From assembly GCA_026182355.1 (NCBI GenBank), contig JAPFBL010000240.1, positions 434,001 through 498,000 of the forward strand: DNA of 64,000 bases. Direction: 5' to 3'. Under the pieces are notes generated by a model. That model was not told where the DNA came from. It made no database searches and saw nothing but the letters and a program-made list of their open reading frames with translations. The position numbers were made by a program, and so were the translations under genes. Shown in pieces: positions 45,957 through 56,909 of this stretch (position 1 is the stretch's first letter; each line of letters opens with the position of its first letter). The DNA is from Hermatobates lingyangjiaoensis (Eukaryota; Arthropoda; Insecta; Hemiptera; Hermatobatidae).

Positions 45957-46363
45957 AAAAGATTTCACATAAACACGTGAAACAAAAATCAATGATCAAA
46001 CCACAATAAGAAATGGGAAAACAAGACTAAGATCTTTCAACCGTAACAAGCGGTCTTCGTCAGAGTCAAAACCCAACTGAACACTAGATGCAGAAAACGA
46101 TAATAATCACCTTTATTATTTTAGCATATGTAGGCAGGATATTTTCTCTGCTGAAAACACAGCAGATTTATAGCTTTAATTTGCCCCGATAGTAGATTTC
46201 TAGAGACTTGAAATAAGCACAGTAAATTAGTAGTTCCAGGGTACGCTCTAGTAAGTCGTTTTCTGCATCTAGTGTTCAGTTGGGTTTTGACTCTGACGAA
46301 GACCGCTTGTTACGGTTGAAAGATCTTAGTCTTGTTTTCCCATTTCTTATTGTGGTTTGATCA
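45957..46363. repeat. palindrome family A with a 158-bp insert at its apex
   Basis: Left tail AAGATTTCACATAAACACGT, then arms as in the family. Near the apex both arms continue with CAACTGAACACTAGATGCAG AAAACGA, and between them lies 46099-46256, an inverted copy of 45644-45792. The outer arms are almost identical to the family consensus, so the insertion is young. Confidence 0.92.
46293..46321 (+). ncRNA. hammerhead-ribozyme-like core, family A
   Basis: CTGACGA, one A, stem GACCG-CUUGUUA-CGGUU, then GAAA and GATCTTAGTC. The complement of GATCTTAGTC occurs in the other arm as the only partner for helix III. As in the other families there is one extra base between CTGANGA and the stem. Confidence 0.45.
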
Positions 46364-46394
46364 TATATTATATATTCAATATAAAGACGGAAGG

Positions 46395-46712
46395 GGATCT
46401 TAACTGGACACAATACGAGTTTAAAATCGAAGAAGGGTAACACACAGAGTAAAGAAACACAATTACTAACTCAAATGGTTGGAAAATCCGTTTTCAGGAG
46501 GAAATCGGAAAGAGACCAAACACGCTGTATGCAGATAACCCATGCCAACGGTTACCTGCCGTCATCGTCACGTCACGTAGACGTCAATCTACAGTGTCTT
46601 TGGTTTATTTCTCTCTTTTCTCCTGAAGACGGATTTTCTGAATATTTGAGTTAGTAAGTGTGTTTCTTTATTCTGTGTGTTAATCTCCTTCGATTTCGTA
46701 CTCTTATAGTAT
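46395..46712. repeat. palindrome family D, ~318 bp
   Basis: AGTTTAAAATCGAAGAAGGG TAACACACAGAGTAAAGAAA pairs with the right end; CTCCTGAAGACGGATTTTCT holds the CTGAAGA part of the core. The spacer holds CGTCACGTCACGTAGACGTC. Single arms lie at 49405-49525 and 34955-35158. Confidence 0.85.
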
Positions 46713-48316
46713 ATATTTGTATAGGTCTGTCAACTCTTTTACATCTTCATCATGTGTTTCTGGTTTTTTTTGTCCTGAAGACAGTATCAAACCAAAATGA
46801 TCAAGAACGTTAGGTATCTTTTGAAGGGTAATGAGACTATCCTGGTTGAATCTAAATCTCAAACAAAACTACGTAGCCTTCGATTTGGTTATGAACCAAC
46901 GTGTCATATGACAAGGTGCTCTGCAGTAACCATTAATATTTATTTGGAGGATTCACCAAACCCATACGAACTTTACTAATTTTATTAGCGATAAAAAGGG
47001 ACTTAGCAGGCTTTTTTATCCATATGAGTCGCTGAATGAGATTTTCCTCTCCATTATCCTGTGGCACAGTATGGACCCAACAGATAAACACTTGGGTAAC
47101 AGCGTCTTCTCCACATATACCAAAAAACCTTGGATAGCAGGATATATAGTATAAGCAATACAGTTTAAATGGAAAGGACAAGCAAACATAATAAGAATAA
47201 AAAAATTTTAAGCTGGTAACCATACCCATTAGACTGTATTTTAAAGTAGTCTCGACGTAATAGGACTGATATACAACTGATACTCAGGTTCCCTGAGCTA
47301 TTGATGCAGGGTAGGGTATAAGTATTACTCGTATATAAGAACCTACAGCTAGATTCATAGGCAGTTATAAAAATTCATACTGCAGGGAGGGAGTTGTTGC
47401 AATGGTATGACCTGTTTTATATCCTTCATTCTTGTTTTATTATAGTGGAGAGTTAGTCATAGATAGCCATGAATTTATTAATTTGTAGAATTAAAAAATA
47501 AGTATTGTCTTACACTTACATTTCTTTCTCTTTCGACCTATTTTGAACCTTTACGAACATTTGTATAGTAACACTGAGAGTAATTTAGAGATTATATCTT
47601 AGCGTAAAGTGTAACTATCAAAGAAAACGAGAACAATTTCTATTTGTAGGATTGTTAAAAGGCTTAGATGACGTTAAGGTGCTCGGCGACGGTTAGCATC
47701 AACAAGAGGAAAAAAAAATTATCTAGGTCATGAGAAAGATGTGAAGGAGATTTGGGTGTAAAGGTAGATGGTGTTTGGAGCGTGGTCTTCTTTCTTCTGA
47801 CATCCAGTTCAACCTGCGTCTTGAAGGGTCTGTGTCATTCCTTGTGCAATGAGCCCGCCCACTTCCTGTACCCCCCTGTCTCTCTGGCCCAAGTTCTCAG
47901 GCTTTGTAACGGCCCTTCTCCTCAAGCAATCCCTTTGACAGGCGTCTCTTATGATAACCAGCAAACAAGTTGGGAAGGTCAAACATTCTACTGTTAAAAT
48001 AAATATTATGGGTGTTCTACAACCTACCTAACCTACTATAGTCATCAGTTTACAATACATTTATTTTAATATCGCTAAAATTTAGATTGTTCCATCATTC
48101 CCAATATTTTAAAAAAGATTTTTCCATAAACCTGTTTCTCTTTAATAATCAAAATATGATTCTTGTAGAATAGAAAACTACTTCCATAAGAAATTCAACT
48201 ATGAAATTTCAATCCTACATAATTAGAACCTACTTAAGTCAAAAATAAAAAAAAAATTAAATATAAAATTTCTATCCTAATGATTAGAGCCTATTAAAAA
48301 AAAAACTGTATAATTT
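46713..48316. other. no gene recognised
   Basis: A possible coding relic on the minus strand near 47000-47110 (SVGSILCHRIMERKISFSDS) has stops around it. A CT-richer island at 47770-47950 has a plus-strand frame without known domains. Both may be old elements. Confidence 0.35.
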
Positions 48317-48650
48317 AGGGGCCAGATTGGCTTCTTATTGGCAACGTGCTCGCCTTTGAACTGGTAGATCCGGGCTTCAATATCCACTCTGGTCCTCGAT
48401 TTATTTACGTAAGAGGTTAATAAATCTGAGCACGTCATCCCTCGGAGAGGATGTTAAACTGTCAGTTCCAAGCCTATACGATATCAAGTACTAGTTAAAG
48501 ATCCATAATCTAAATTTCACTATAGTTAGCTAAAATTTAGAACTGCCAATGTAGAATCAGTCTTTTTGTGTGATATCACAAAGGGCCTAAGTTCAGCCTA
48601 TTTTTGTTCCCTTGTTGGGTACTGCCACTGCAACCTAACATAACCTAACT
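48317..48650 (+). mobile_element. SINE S, second full-length copy
   Basis: About 80% like 39599-39931: CAACGTGCTCGCCTTTGAAC, AATAAATCTGAGCACGTCAT, ACTAGTTAAAGATCC, ending CAACCTAACATAACCTAACT. The A-box is damaged. Confidence 0.85.
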
Positions 48651-49404
48651 ATAAAATGTCAATTATAATGACCGACTTTCATTAGAAATATAACTACAAA
48701 ATTTAAATTCTAAATAATAAGAGCTAATATTTGAGTTTTAGATCATTAAAGCCTAATTACCAATTGTTACTAAATGCAAATATAGTAACAGTAAAATTAT
48801 ACGTTTACAAACGACAATAGAAACCTTAAACAAAGAAACTAAAGTAAATATTTTTCTTTATAACAGAGTTATACTGTATTTATGAATACATAATTCTCTG
48901 TATGTCTGTCAATCTATCAATGTATTTAATATGGACTATTACCTGTAATATAATAGATAGATAATATACAGATAAGTCAAATGACTTTATTAAGCTTAAT
49001 AAAATTTTACATTTATTCTTGTTTATTCAAAAAAGAAATTAACAAGTCAAACTGTGACAATTGTTGTAACGTTTTTTTTTGAATATGCTTGGATGTATGT
49101 GCATACCACTACTTCGGTAAGTATATTTCAACTTCTGTTCATAATAAAGACTAATATATTAGTTAATTGATTAAATAATTATACAATTGTTAACATCTAT
49201 CTATTAAAATCCCTCTAAAGATAAAGAAAAAAGTTCGACTGATAAAGATTTTGATTAAAAGAACGAATTCCGTTAGAAACTTATTATAATATTTCAGTTT
49301 TACGTGATTAAAGCCTAAGTACTAATTGCTACTAAATACAAATATTATTTCTACAAATGATAATATAGAACCTTAAACAAAATGAGTAAAGTTAATATTA
49401 CCGT
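48651..49404. other. AT-rich sequence without a gene
   Basis: AAGCCTAATTACCAATTGTT ACTAAATGCAAATAT at 48748 recurs at 49310, showing a diverged local duplication of several hundred bases. Confidence 0.45.
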
Positions 49405-49525
49405 GCTTGGTCTCTCTTTCTCCTTTCTCTTGAAGACGAATTGCCTGAAAATTTGAGTTTGTAAGTGTGTTTCTTTACTCTTGAAACGTAAGTGTGTTAC
49501 TCTTCATGAATTTTGAACTCGTGTA
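49405..49525 (+). repeat. palindrome family D, single arm
   Basis: TCTCTTGAAGACGAATTGCC TGAAAATTTGAGTTTGTAAG TGTG matches the right arm of 46395-46712. Confidence 0.7.
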
Positions 49526-50034
49526 TATATATAAGCCTCAAAAGCATTAATTTTGTTCACTTCATTATAGATTTTTACAAATATATTACGTAAATACCGT
49601 CAAAATACTTCCTTGTGGGCTTTAATTACCCGTTAAGAGAATGTAGGATCCAGGACGCAGTAAATTTAAGTTTAGACATAAATAATCTGACGGCTTATTT
49701 TAGGGTATGACGTATACCAGTAAACTCGTATGATCAGCATTCAGGTATTTGAGTATAAAGTGGACACTGCCGTACATTTAACCATGTGTTTTATAGCAAT
49801 ATAGACCATGTTCAGGTACCTTGCCAAGTTGTATCCCTATTGAGGAACGTCTTGTGCAAAGTTTTGAGACTGCTGATATGCATTAAACAGTGAAGTTTGT
49901 ATTAAAAGGTTGTGGACGAAGGTTAATAACATTACTAGTTTTTTTGTTTTTTTTTTTATTGTCAGAGAACAGCATGCTCCACCCGAAGGCACCACACGCA
50001 TCAAAATCTTCAATCCTACACAACAATCTCCATC

Positions 50035-50305
50035 ATGCTATGCAAATACAGCTTAAATATATAATAACTAACAACAACAAAATAACTATAATGATAACAG
50101 AGTAATTGCCACTAGAGTATACAGATAATACAGGCAATTATAATTCAACTCAGTAAACCAAAACTTCCACTATCATATGCAAATATAGCCCAAATATACA
50201 ACAACTTAACAACAACAAAATAACCACAATGACAACAGAGCAATTGCCATCAGAGCACACAGATAATACAGGCTATTATAATCAACTCAGTAAATTAAAA
50301 TATTT
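50035..50305 (+). repeat. two tandem ~130-bp units
   Basis: Both units contain TATGCAAATA.AGC, ACAACAACAAAATAAC, GATAATACAGGC.ATTATAA and CAACTCAGTAAA. Upstream and downstream both carry CCGAAGGCACC, suggesting a larger duplicated element. Confidence 0.7.
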
Positions 50306-50984
50306 GTTAACCACCTCCCCGAAGGCACCGACTAGGCCCTCCTCCAACAAAGCTGCAAGCTGTTGGATTATATTATTACAATTACTAGTATTATATTATA
50401 TTACTAGTTACATTACTAGTGTAACAACATAAATACATATTTTGCCTATTTGGATTTCATTAATTCATTTTTTTAACTACAAAAATCATCGTTTGCTCAC
50501 GTTGTCACAGTAGTTGTCCGGTACAGATCAAGGCCTTCAATTACAATTCTAACTACTTAATATTTTGCTACCACACATTTCACCTTTCTGAGTACTATAA
50601 CTCAGTGTTTCTGAGTTTCCAGAAACACTCGGTTTCTGTTTCCATTATTTTCCTTTGACAACATGAAGTATCATTGTTCAGGTGTTTCATGATATACATT
50701 ACTTCTCTATCTCAGTATCTTTATTTCATTTACATATATATATATATACATGATTATAGATTCAGACACGGTTGAGAAGTTTAAATAAAAAGGGGAATAT
50801 GTTTAAACTAATTGGATACGCTTAACTGCATATTTGCAGTCAGTCCATTCAAAGAGAAGCCAATTATAATTATTTTCCAATTATGCTTTTTTCTAAATAT
50901 ATTGTTAGTACTTTGTTTTAACTGGTGTTCATTGATTGTGTTTTATTTAATAATCCTTGGTTTGATTTTTTTTACTTTACCATA

Positions 50985-51700
50985 AGTAAAGTATAGTGAT
51001 CATGAAAAAATTTAACCTTGAGATATTGATGAAATTACATGTTTTGAGGTCCCAGAAGTCGTTTTATGACGTTTTTCGATTTCTGTGTGGGTAGGTGAGT
51101 GTATATCCAAAGTTTGTGGTCACGCTGAAGTCAAAAATCTTTGATGGATCAAATTGATATCTTACAGAAAAATGGGAATCTTAGTGCAGATGTGCTGTAC
51201 AGTTTGGAAACAATTATGAATGATGGAAAAGTCACCTTTTTTTGCAAAAAATATGTTTTTAGATAACATTGTTTTTCTCCCAAACTACTTAACTCTAGAG
51301 TCTTGAAATTCTGGTATTATTTTTGAGGTTACAAATGTAATGATCGAAAAAATTTTCAGATTTTTTTCACAAAGTTTTCAGAAAAAAAATGTCTTCAGAT
51401 TTTGATAATGACAACAAATATTTTATTTCAATACAATAAAAAAACTTGACTTATAATTCAATCTCAAAGCTTGTGAGAGCGATACAAGCCATACCGTTTG
51501 GCGGATCAAATCTTTATACCTTTATACGGATCAAATGAAACTATACCTAAAAATAGTACATTCTAAGGAGGATCTGTTGAGATAATGTTTTCTAAAATTA
51601 TGTTCATCAGAAAGACGTTACAGTACATTTACTGTTTTTAGAAAATGTGATTTTGACGATAAACGGATGATTAAAAAACAATGAAATTTTGCCAAAAAAT
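50985..51700 (+). repeat. interspersed repeat family R, copy 2
   Basis: TTTACTTTACCATAAGTAAA, ATGTTTTGAGGTCCCAGAAG and GAGAGCGATACAAGCCATAC repeat the order seen at 26043-26790. Confidence 0.75.
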
Positions 51701-51889
51701 TGATCAAGAAATTAGCAAGCCATATGTGGGGATGGAACGAATTTTTTATTCTCATATTAATTGCAATGCAAAACATTGCTTCGTAATATGAGTTAATCAC
51801 AATACGAGCTCGGTCTGGGAACGAATTAAACTCGTACTGCGAGGTTCTACTATACTCGTTAAAGATCCCCAAGTCTAAATACAAGTGAG

Positions 51890-52215
51890 AGAGTGGCTGT
51901 GCTGTATAGTTTGGGAGCAATTTAGCATGATGGAAAAATCACTTTTTTTGCTAAAAAAAGTTTTTAGACAACATTTTTAAACTACTCTTAAACTACTAAT
52001 TCTAGAATCTTGAAATTTTGGCATATCTTTGAGGCTACAAATGCAATAAACGAAAAAAATCCTCAGATTTTTAAAACAACCGGAAATATTTTTTTTTTCA
52101 ATAAAATGTAAAAATTATGACTTATAACTGCAAGCTTGTGAGAGTGATACAATCCATATCGTTTGACGAATCAAAATGAAATTATACCTAAAAATAAATT
52201 TTATATGGAGAGTGA
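51890..52215 (+). repeat. interspersed repeat family R, partial copy 3
   Basis: It begins within the family (GTGCTGTATAGTTTGGGAGC AATTTAGCATGATGG) and follows its later blocks. Between copies 2 and 3, CTCGTTAAAGATCCCCAAGT CTAAATAC is a scrap of SINE S. Confidence 0.7.
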
Positions 52216-53259
52216 GTTGAGATAATTAATTCATTTACATGTATAATTTTTATTATTTTTATGAACTCTCACAAGTGTTACACAAAAATGACATTTCTGA
52301 GCCTAATTGACAAGATTATATCGTTCAATTTTTTCATTCCTTTTAATGATTTCATTAATAACACATGCGAATGAAAGTAACTAACGTTTCTTTTAGTTAT
52401 CATTGCTTACCTGATTCTTTTAAAGTTAAAACAATTATCACACTTTTCTGATTATTGTCAAAATAGATATTTACAATTCTTTTAAATAAATCGTTGAATA
52501 ATTTTGTTATTCAATGAGTTAAATTCTATTACTTATAAAAAAAATTGAGTGTTTTTTACTCCTCAAAAAAAAATCCTGATTTTTATCATGTCGTAAATAA
52601 TCTATTATGCGCATCCGAACTAAGTAATTCCGGCTAAAGTACAATGAAAATCCTGTTTATATGTTTACTGTACATCGTGATAAACTTTAATGACATTTTA
52701 CTCCATAAAGGTCACTTGTTACTGTGCTAATTAATCACTGAAGGCACGTGTCTGCTCTTTATTACTGGCTGGTATTACAATCAAATAGTTCTGAGAGGCC
52801 ACTAATAGTTCTCAAAGCTTAATTACTATTATTATAGATCCTATGCTTACTTAATTATACGTTGCATATTTTAAAAAAAATATATAATTATATACATTTA
52901 TCGATTATAGAAGTCAAGAGTGAGTAACAAACATCTCTTAGTTTAACTTCCCGAGTTAATTTTGTATTTTAAATACTTAGTGACTAATTAATATTCATTT
53001 TTCGAGACCTGATAATCTTAAAATTGTATTATAATAAACTTGTCTTACACATAGTCAGAGTAAAAGTGTCATAAACCCTAACATAACTTAGAACTTAGAT
53101 GTTAATAAATTGGTGCATGGTGTTTTATTAGACTCCCAACCCTGGCCTGGGGTAATCATTGCAATGTTTATAAACATGGAACGCAAGGAAAATTTTACAA
53201 TTATTATCATTATTTTTATCAATATTATTTTATAAAAATGGATAAAATTAAACATTTAA
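52216..53259. other. AT-rich sequence without a gene
   Basis: Nothing recognised. Confidence 0.4.
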
Positions 53260-53560
53260 CTGTTTACCAGTCCACAGGGTAGCATGTTTGATTGTAGTTT
53301 TGAAGATTAGAGGTTCAAATATTGATCGTGATCTGAGTTTTTTATTCGGGAGATTGACAATTTTTTGCAAATTCATCACGAAGAACATGTCCAATATTAG
53401 TCCTTATGAAAGAATCCTTCTCCAATCAACTTGACTGAAGTAAAATTCAGCATTTTCGATGTATAATCTATTCGGTAAGGTGGCTAGTAACACCTAGAAT
53501 GGGTGTCGAGTAATAATGAGTCACACTTTCCTCTGCTAGTGCAGTATGAAAGGTGAAAGC
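53260..53560 (+). mobile_element. SINE S relative, old copy
   Basis: AGATTAGAGGTTCAAATATT GATC in the B-box position, later ACACCTAGAATGGGTGTCGA GTAATAATGAGTCACAC, the part shared with the array at 61886-64000. Strongly diverged. Confidence 0.5.
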
Positions 53561-53834
53561 TAAAAACTTAAATGTATGGTATTAAAAAACAAATAATATT
53601 GTTTGAATTTCGGGATAAGAAAACAAAACTACAGGTACTTCTGATAACTGGAGTTTGACTCAAGAGGAATGTAGACTCAAATAATCACCCTTATCATTTA
53701 TAATCTACTTAGATAACAGCTTACATGATTAAAGCAACAAGACTACTGGTTACTATAACTGATTAAACATTACAAGGAATTACTCTATTATTGCTGTCAT
53801 TTTTTGTTTATTTCTTTTGATTAAACATTTTTTT

Positions 53835-54018
53835 TTATAACGTTGAGTTCATAGAGTTTTGAAGAAACTCTCGAAACGCTGGAGATCCAGTCACCATTCT
53901 TGATTCTTCATCACTATCATCAAAATCATCATCATGCACTGACTGTGGTCTTCGCCTGCGAACTGTTCCACCGTCTCCCACATCGCCTTGCGAAATCGTG
54001 TTGATCTCTTCTTCATTG
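53835..54018 (-). CDS. coiled-coil gene, last exon
   Basis: Acceptor gaattttcag; it completes serine with AG from the previous exon. Reads [63 protein letters not shown]. Acidic and probably disordered, with possible phosphorylation sites (RRRPQS). Confidence 0.8.
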
Positions 54019-54700
54019 CTGAAAATTCACAGAAAAATGATAACAAATTACATATAATTTTTCTATTGGATTTGTAGTCATTTTTTAAATTTTATATATA
54101 TATATATATATAAAATAAATTCAAAACGAAGAAAACACACAGAAAGACACAGACATAACTCACATCGATATTTCGACCATCGTCGTCATCAGGAGGTGTG
54201 AAGAGTGAAGAGCGAAGAGTCCCGCAGGAAGACAGGGCGGTACTGAGTGTCGATGTGAGTTATGTCTGTGTCTTTCTGTGTGTTTCCTTCGTTTTGAATT
54301 TATTTTATTTTAAAAAAGTCCGCTGGACCGTTTCTTTTAATTGTGTATATATATATAACAGATTCAATAATATATCTATAGAATAGGTGTGTTCTCTGAT
54401 CGGGATTTGGTCAATTTTCTGTAGTTAAAGTTCATTTGAACTAAGTTCATTTTCCTAGTTAAAAAAAAAATACATCTGTAAGTAATATAGTTTTATGTAT
54501 CTCTGAAATACTTCTGCTTGTAATATTCATAAGTTGTAACAATCCATTTTAATACTGTGTATATGTTTGATGTTGATATGTGATTTCTTATTATCCTTTG
54601 TTTGTAGGCCTATGAAAAAGGTTTTAAATAAAACCGAAACGTCGGCAACGAAAGTTTGATTTTTTATCCTAAAAAATTGACCGAATCCCGATCAGAGAAC

Positions 54701-54783
<83 letters not shown>

Positions 54784-54844
54784 TGTGTTCTCTAATATAA
54801 TAAGTGTGTTCTCTATCAAACGGTCGATATATTATTGAATCTGT

Positions 54845-54875
<31 letters not shown>

Positions 54876-56861
54876 ATTTTACATAAACACGTGAAATAAC
54901 AATCAATGATCAAACCACAAGAAGAAATGGGAAAACAAGACTAAGATCTTTCAACCGTAAAAAGTGGTCTTCGTCAGAGTTGGGTTTTAGACTCTGATGA
55001 AGACCGCTTGTTACGGTTGAAAGATCTTAGTCTTGTTTTCCCATTTTCTTATTGTGGTTTGATCATTGATTGTTATTTCACGTATTTATGTGAAATCTTT
55101 TTATATATATATGAATGGGACAGTAATAAAGAAAAGTTAAATTATTGAAAATTAACTGTATACTATTCTCTTAAACTTTCTCAAAATTAGTTTTTATTAT
55201 TTTGTTTGTCAGAGATAAATGGCAGAAGGAAGAATTAAACATAGATGTTAAATTTGTAAAATTATACAATGAAACGCAAATGTATAACAACAGTGATTCT
55301 CGTGCCGTTTAATTTCATTTACTACAAGGCAATACCTTTCAGTACTGTAGTTGACGTTTTGTACAGCAAATTCATCGTCTTCAAGGTCTATATTATGTGT
55401 GTCCCCTCCTTGGTCCAACATTTGCATCAAGCCATCTCTTTCGCTAAAATAAATATTAAATTTTTGTTAATACAACCTCTAATTAACTATAACCTTCAAA
55501 TATTAGCGGAGGTAAGGGGTACATTTAGCTCATGTGGTACATCAACTGGAGTATCTTAGTTTTTATTTATTTTTTTTTTTATTCTATTAAAAGTAAAATA
55601 TTAAAAACATAGAAAATTCAATGTAGCGACTTTGTAAAAATTACTCTTTTGAGGTCTTTTGTTTATAAGTTTTTTGATGATTTTTGTGGCATGTGGGGTC
55701 CACAAATTGTGGACGATTCTATAATGAATCCACTTTTTACAGAAAGGCTAATAATAGCTAAATAAAATATTATTAAGTGTCGGAAACGTCTCTCCTATTC
55801 CTACCAGAACGAGTCACTGTTTTTACCTCGTTTTGAAAAATATTACAGATTAAATCAAACAGTTATTATACACCGAAATAGCCCTTATAATGTAAATGAG
55901 CTGTGTAGCTTTCGTACAAAATTTCATATTGGCTAATAAACTTTATTCCCTATTACGTAATTTTATACAAAAAGTTCTGTTTTTGCAAAAAAATATAAAA
56001 TTTTAACGTATGATTGAATTTGAAAGCTTATTTGAAAGCAAACACTATATTGTTTGCACCTATAAATGAGTAATAATGGAATTTAACATGAAACAAAAAC
56101 ATTTATAAAAATATTAACCCTATAATTTTCTGCTGTAATTGTTTCAAAGAAAAAGGGATTTTTTGTGTGAAAACACTTTAAAATTCCCTTTTGTTTCCTG
56201 AAAAAAAAATCACTAAATACAATATATCATGTGATTTCAGAGAATATTTTTTTATAACACGTGTTGGGTTTTGACTCTGACGAAGACCGCTTTTTACGGA
56301 TGAAAGATCTTAGTCTTTTTCCCCCATTTCATATTGTAGTTTGATCATTGATATATATATATATAAATATAGATAAAAGTATCGACCGTGGAAAAGAAAC
56401 AAAACTATCATTGCACTTTTATGTATGTTTGATTATTGAATGATTGAGTTATTTCTTAAATTTCCTCTGTTTTGTAGGCTTATGAAAAAGGTTTTAAATA
56501 AAAGCCGAAACGTTGGTAATGAGAGTTTAATTTGAACCTGAAGAACTGACCGAGTCCCGATAAACTTTAGTTTATATATATATATAATATAGGTGTGTTC
56601 TCTAATCGGGGTTCGGTCAATTTTCCAGGATAAAAATCAAACTCTTGTTGCCTTTGTTCGATAATATATCGAAGGGTCGATATATTATTGAATCTGTTAT
56701 ATATATATTTGGGTTTATATAAGAAGAAATATGGGTTTTTATGAGGATATAAGAAGAGTGTATGGAGGCAACGAGAGTTTGATTTTTTATCCTGCAAAAT
56801 TGACCGAACCCCGATTAGAGCACACCTATTCTATCAAACGGTCGATATATTATTGAATCTG

Positions 56862-56909
<48 letters not shown>

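Noticed and set aside
47752..47997. Plus-strand frame of 81 codons with signal-like start
   Set aside because: No domain, no splice context; the composition suggests an old element.
54656..54913. Open frames with Ser-Leu and Tyr-Ile runs
   Set aside because: Translations of (CT)n and (TA)n microsatellites.
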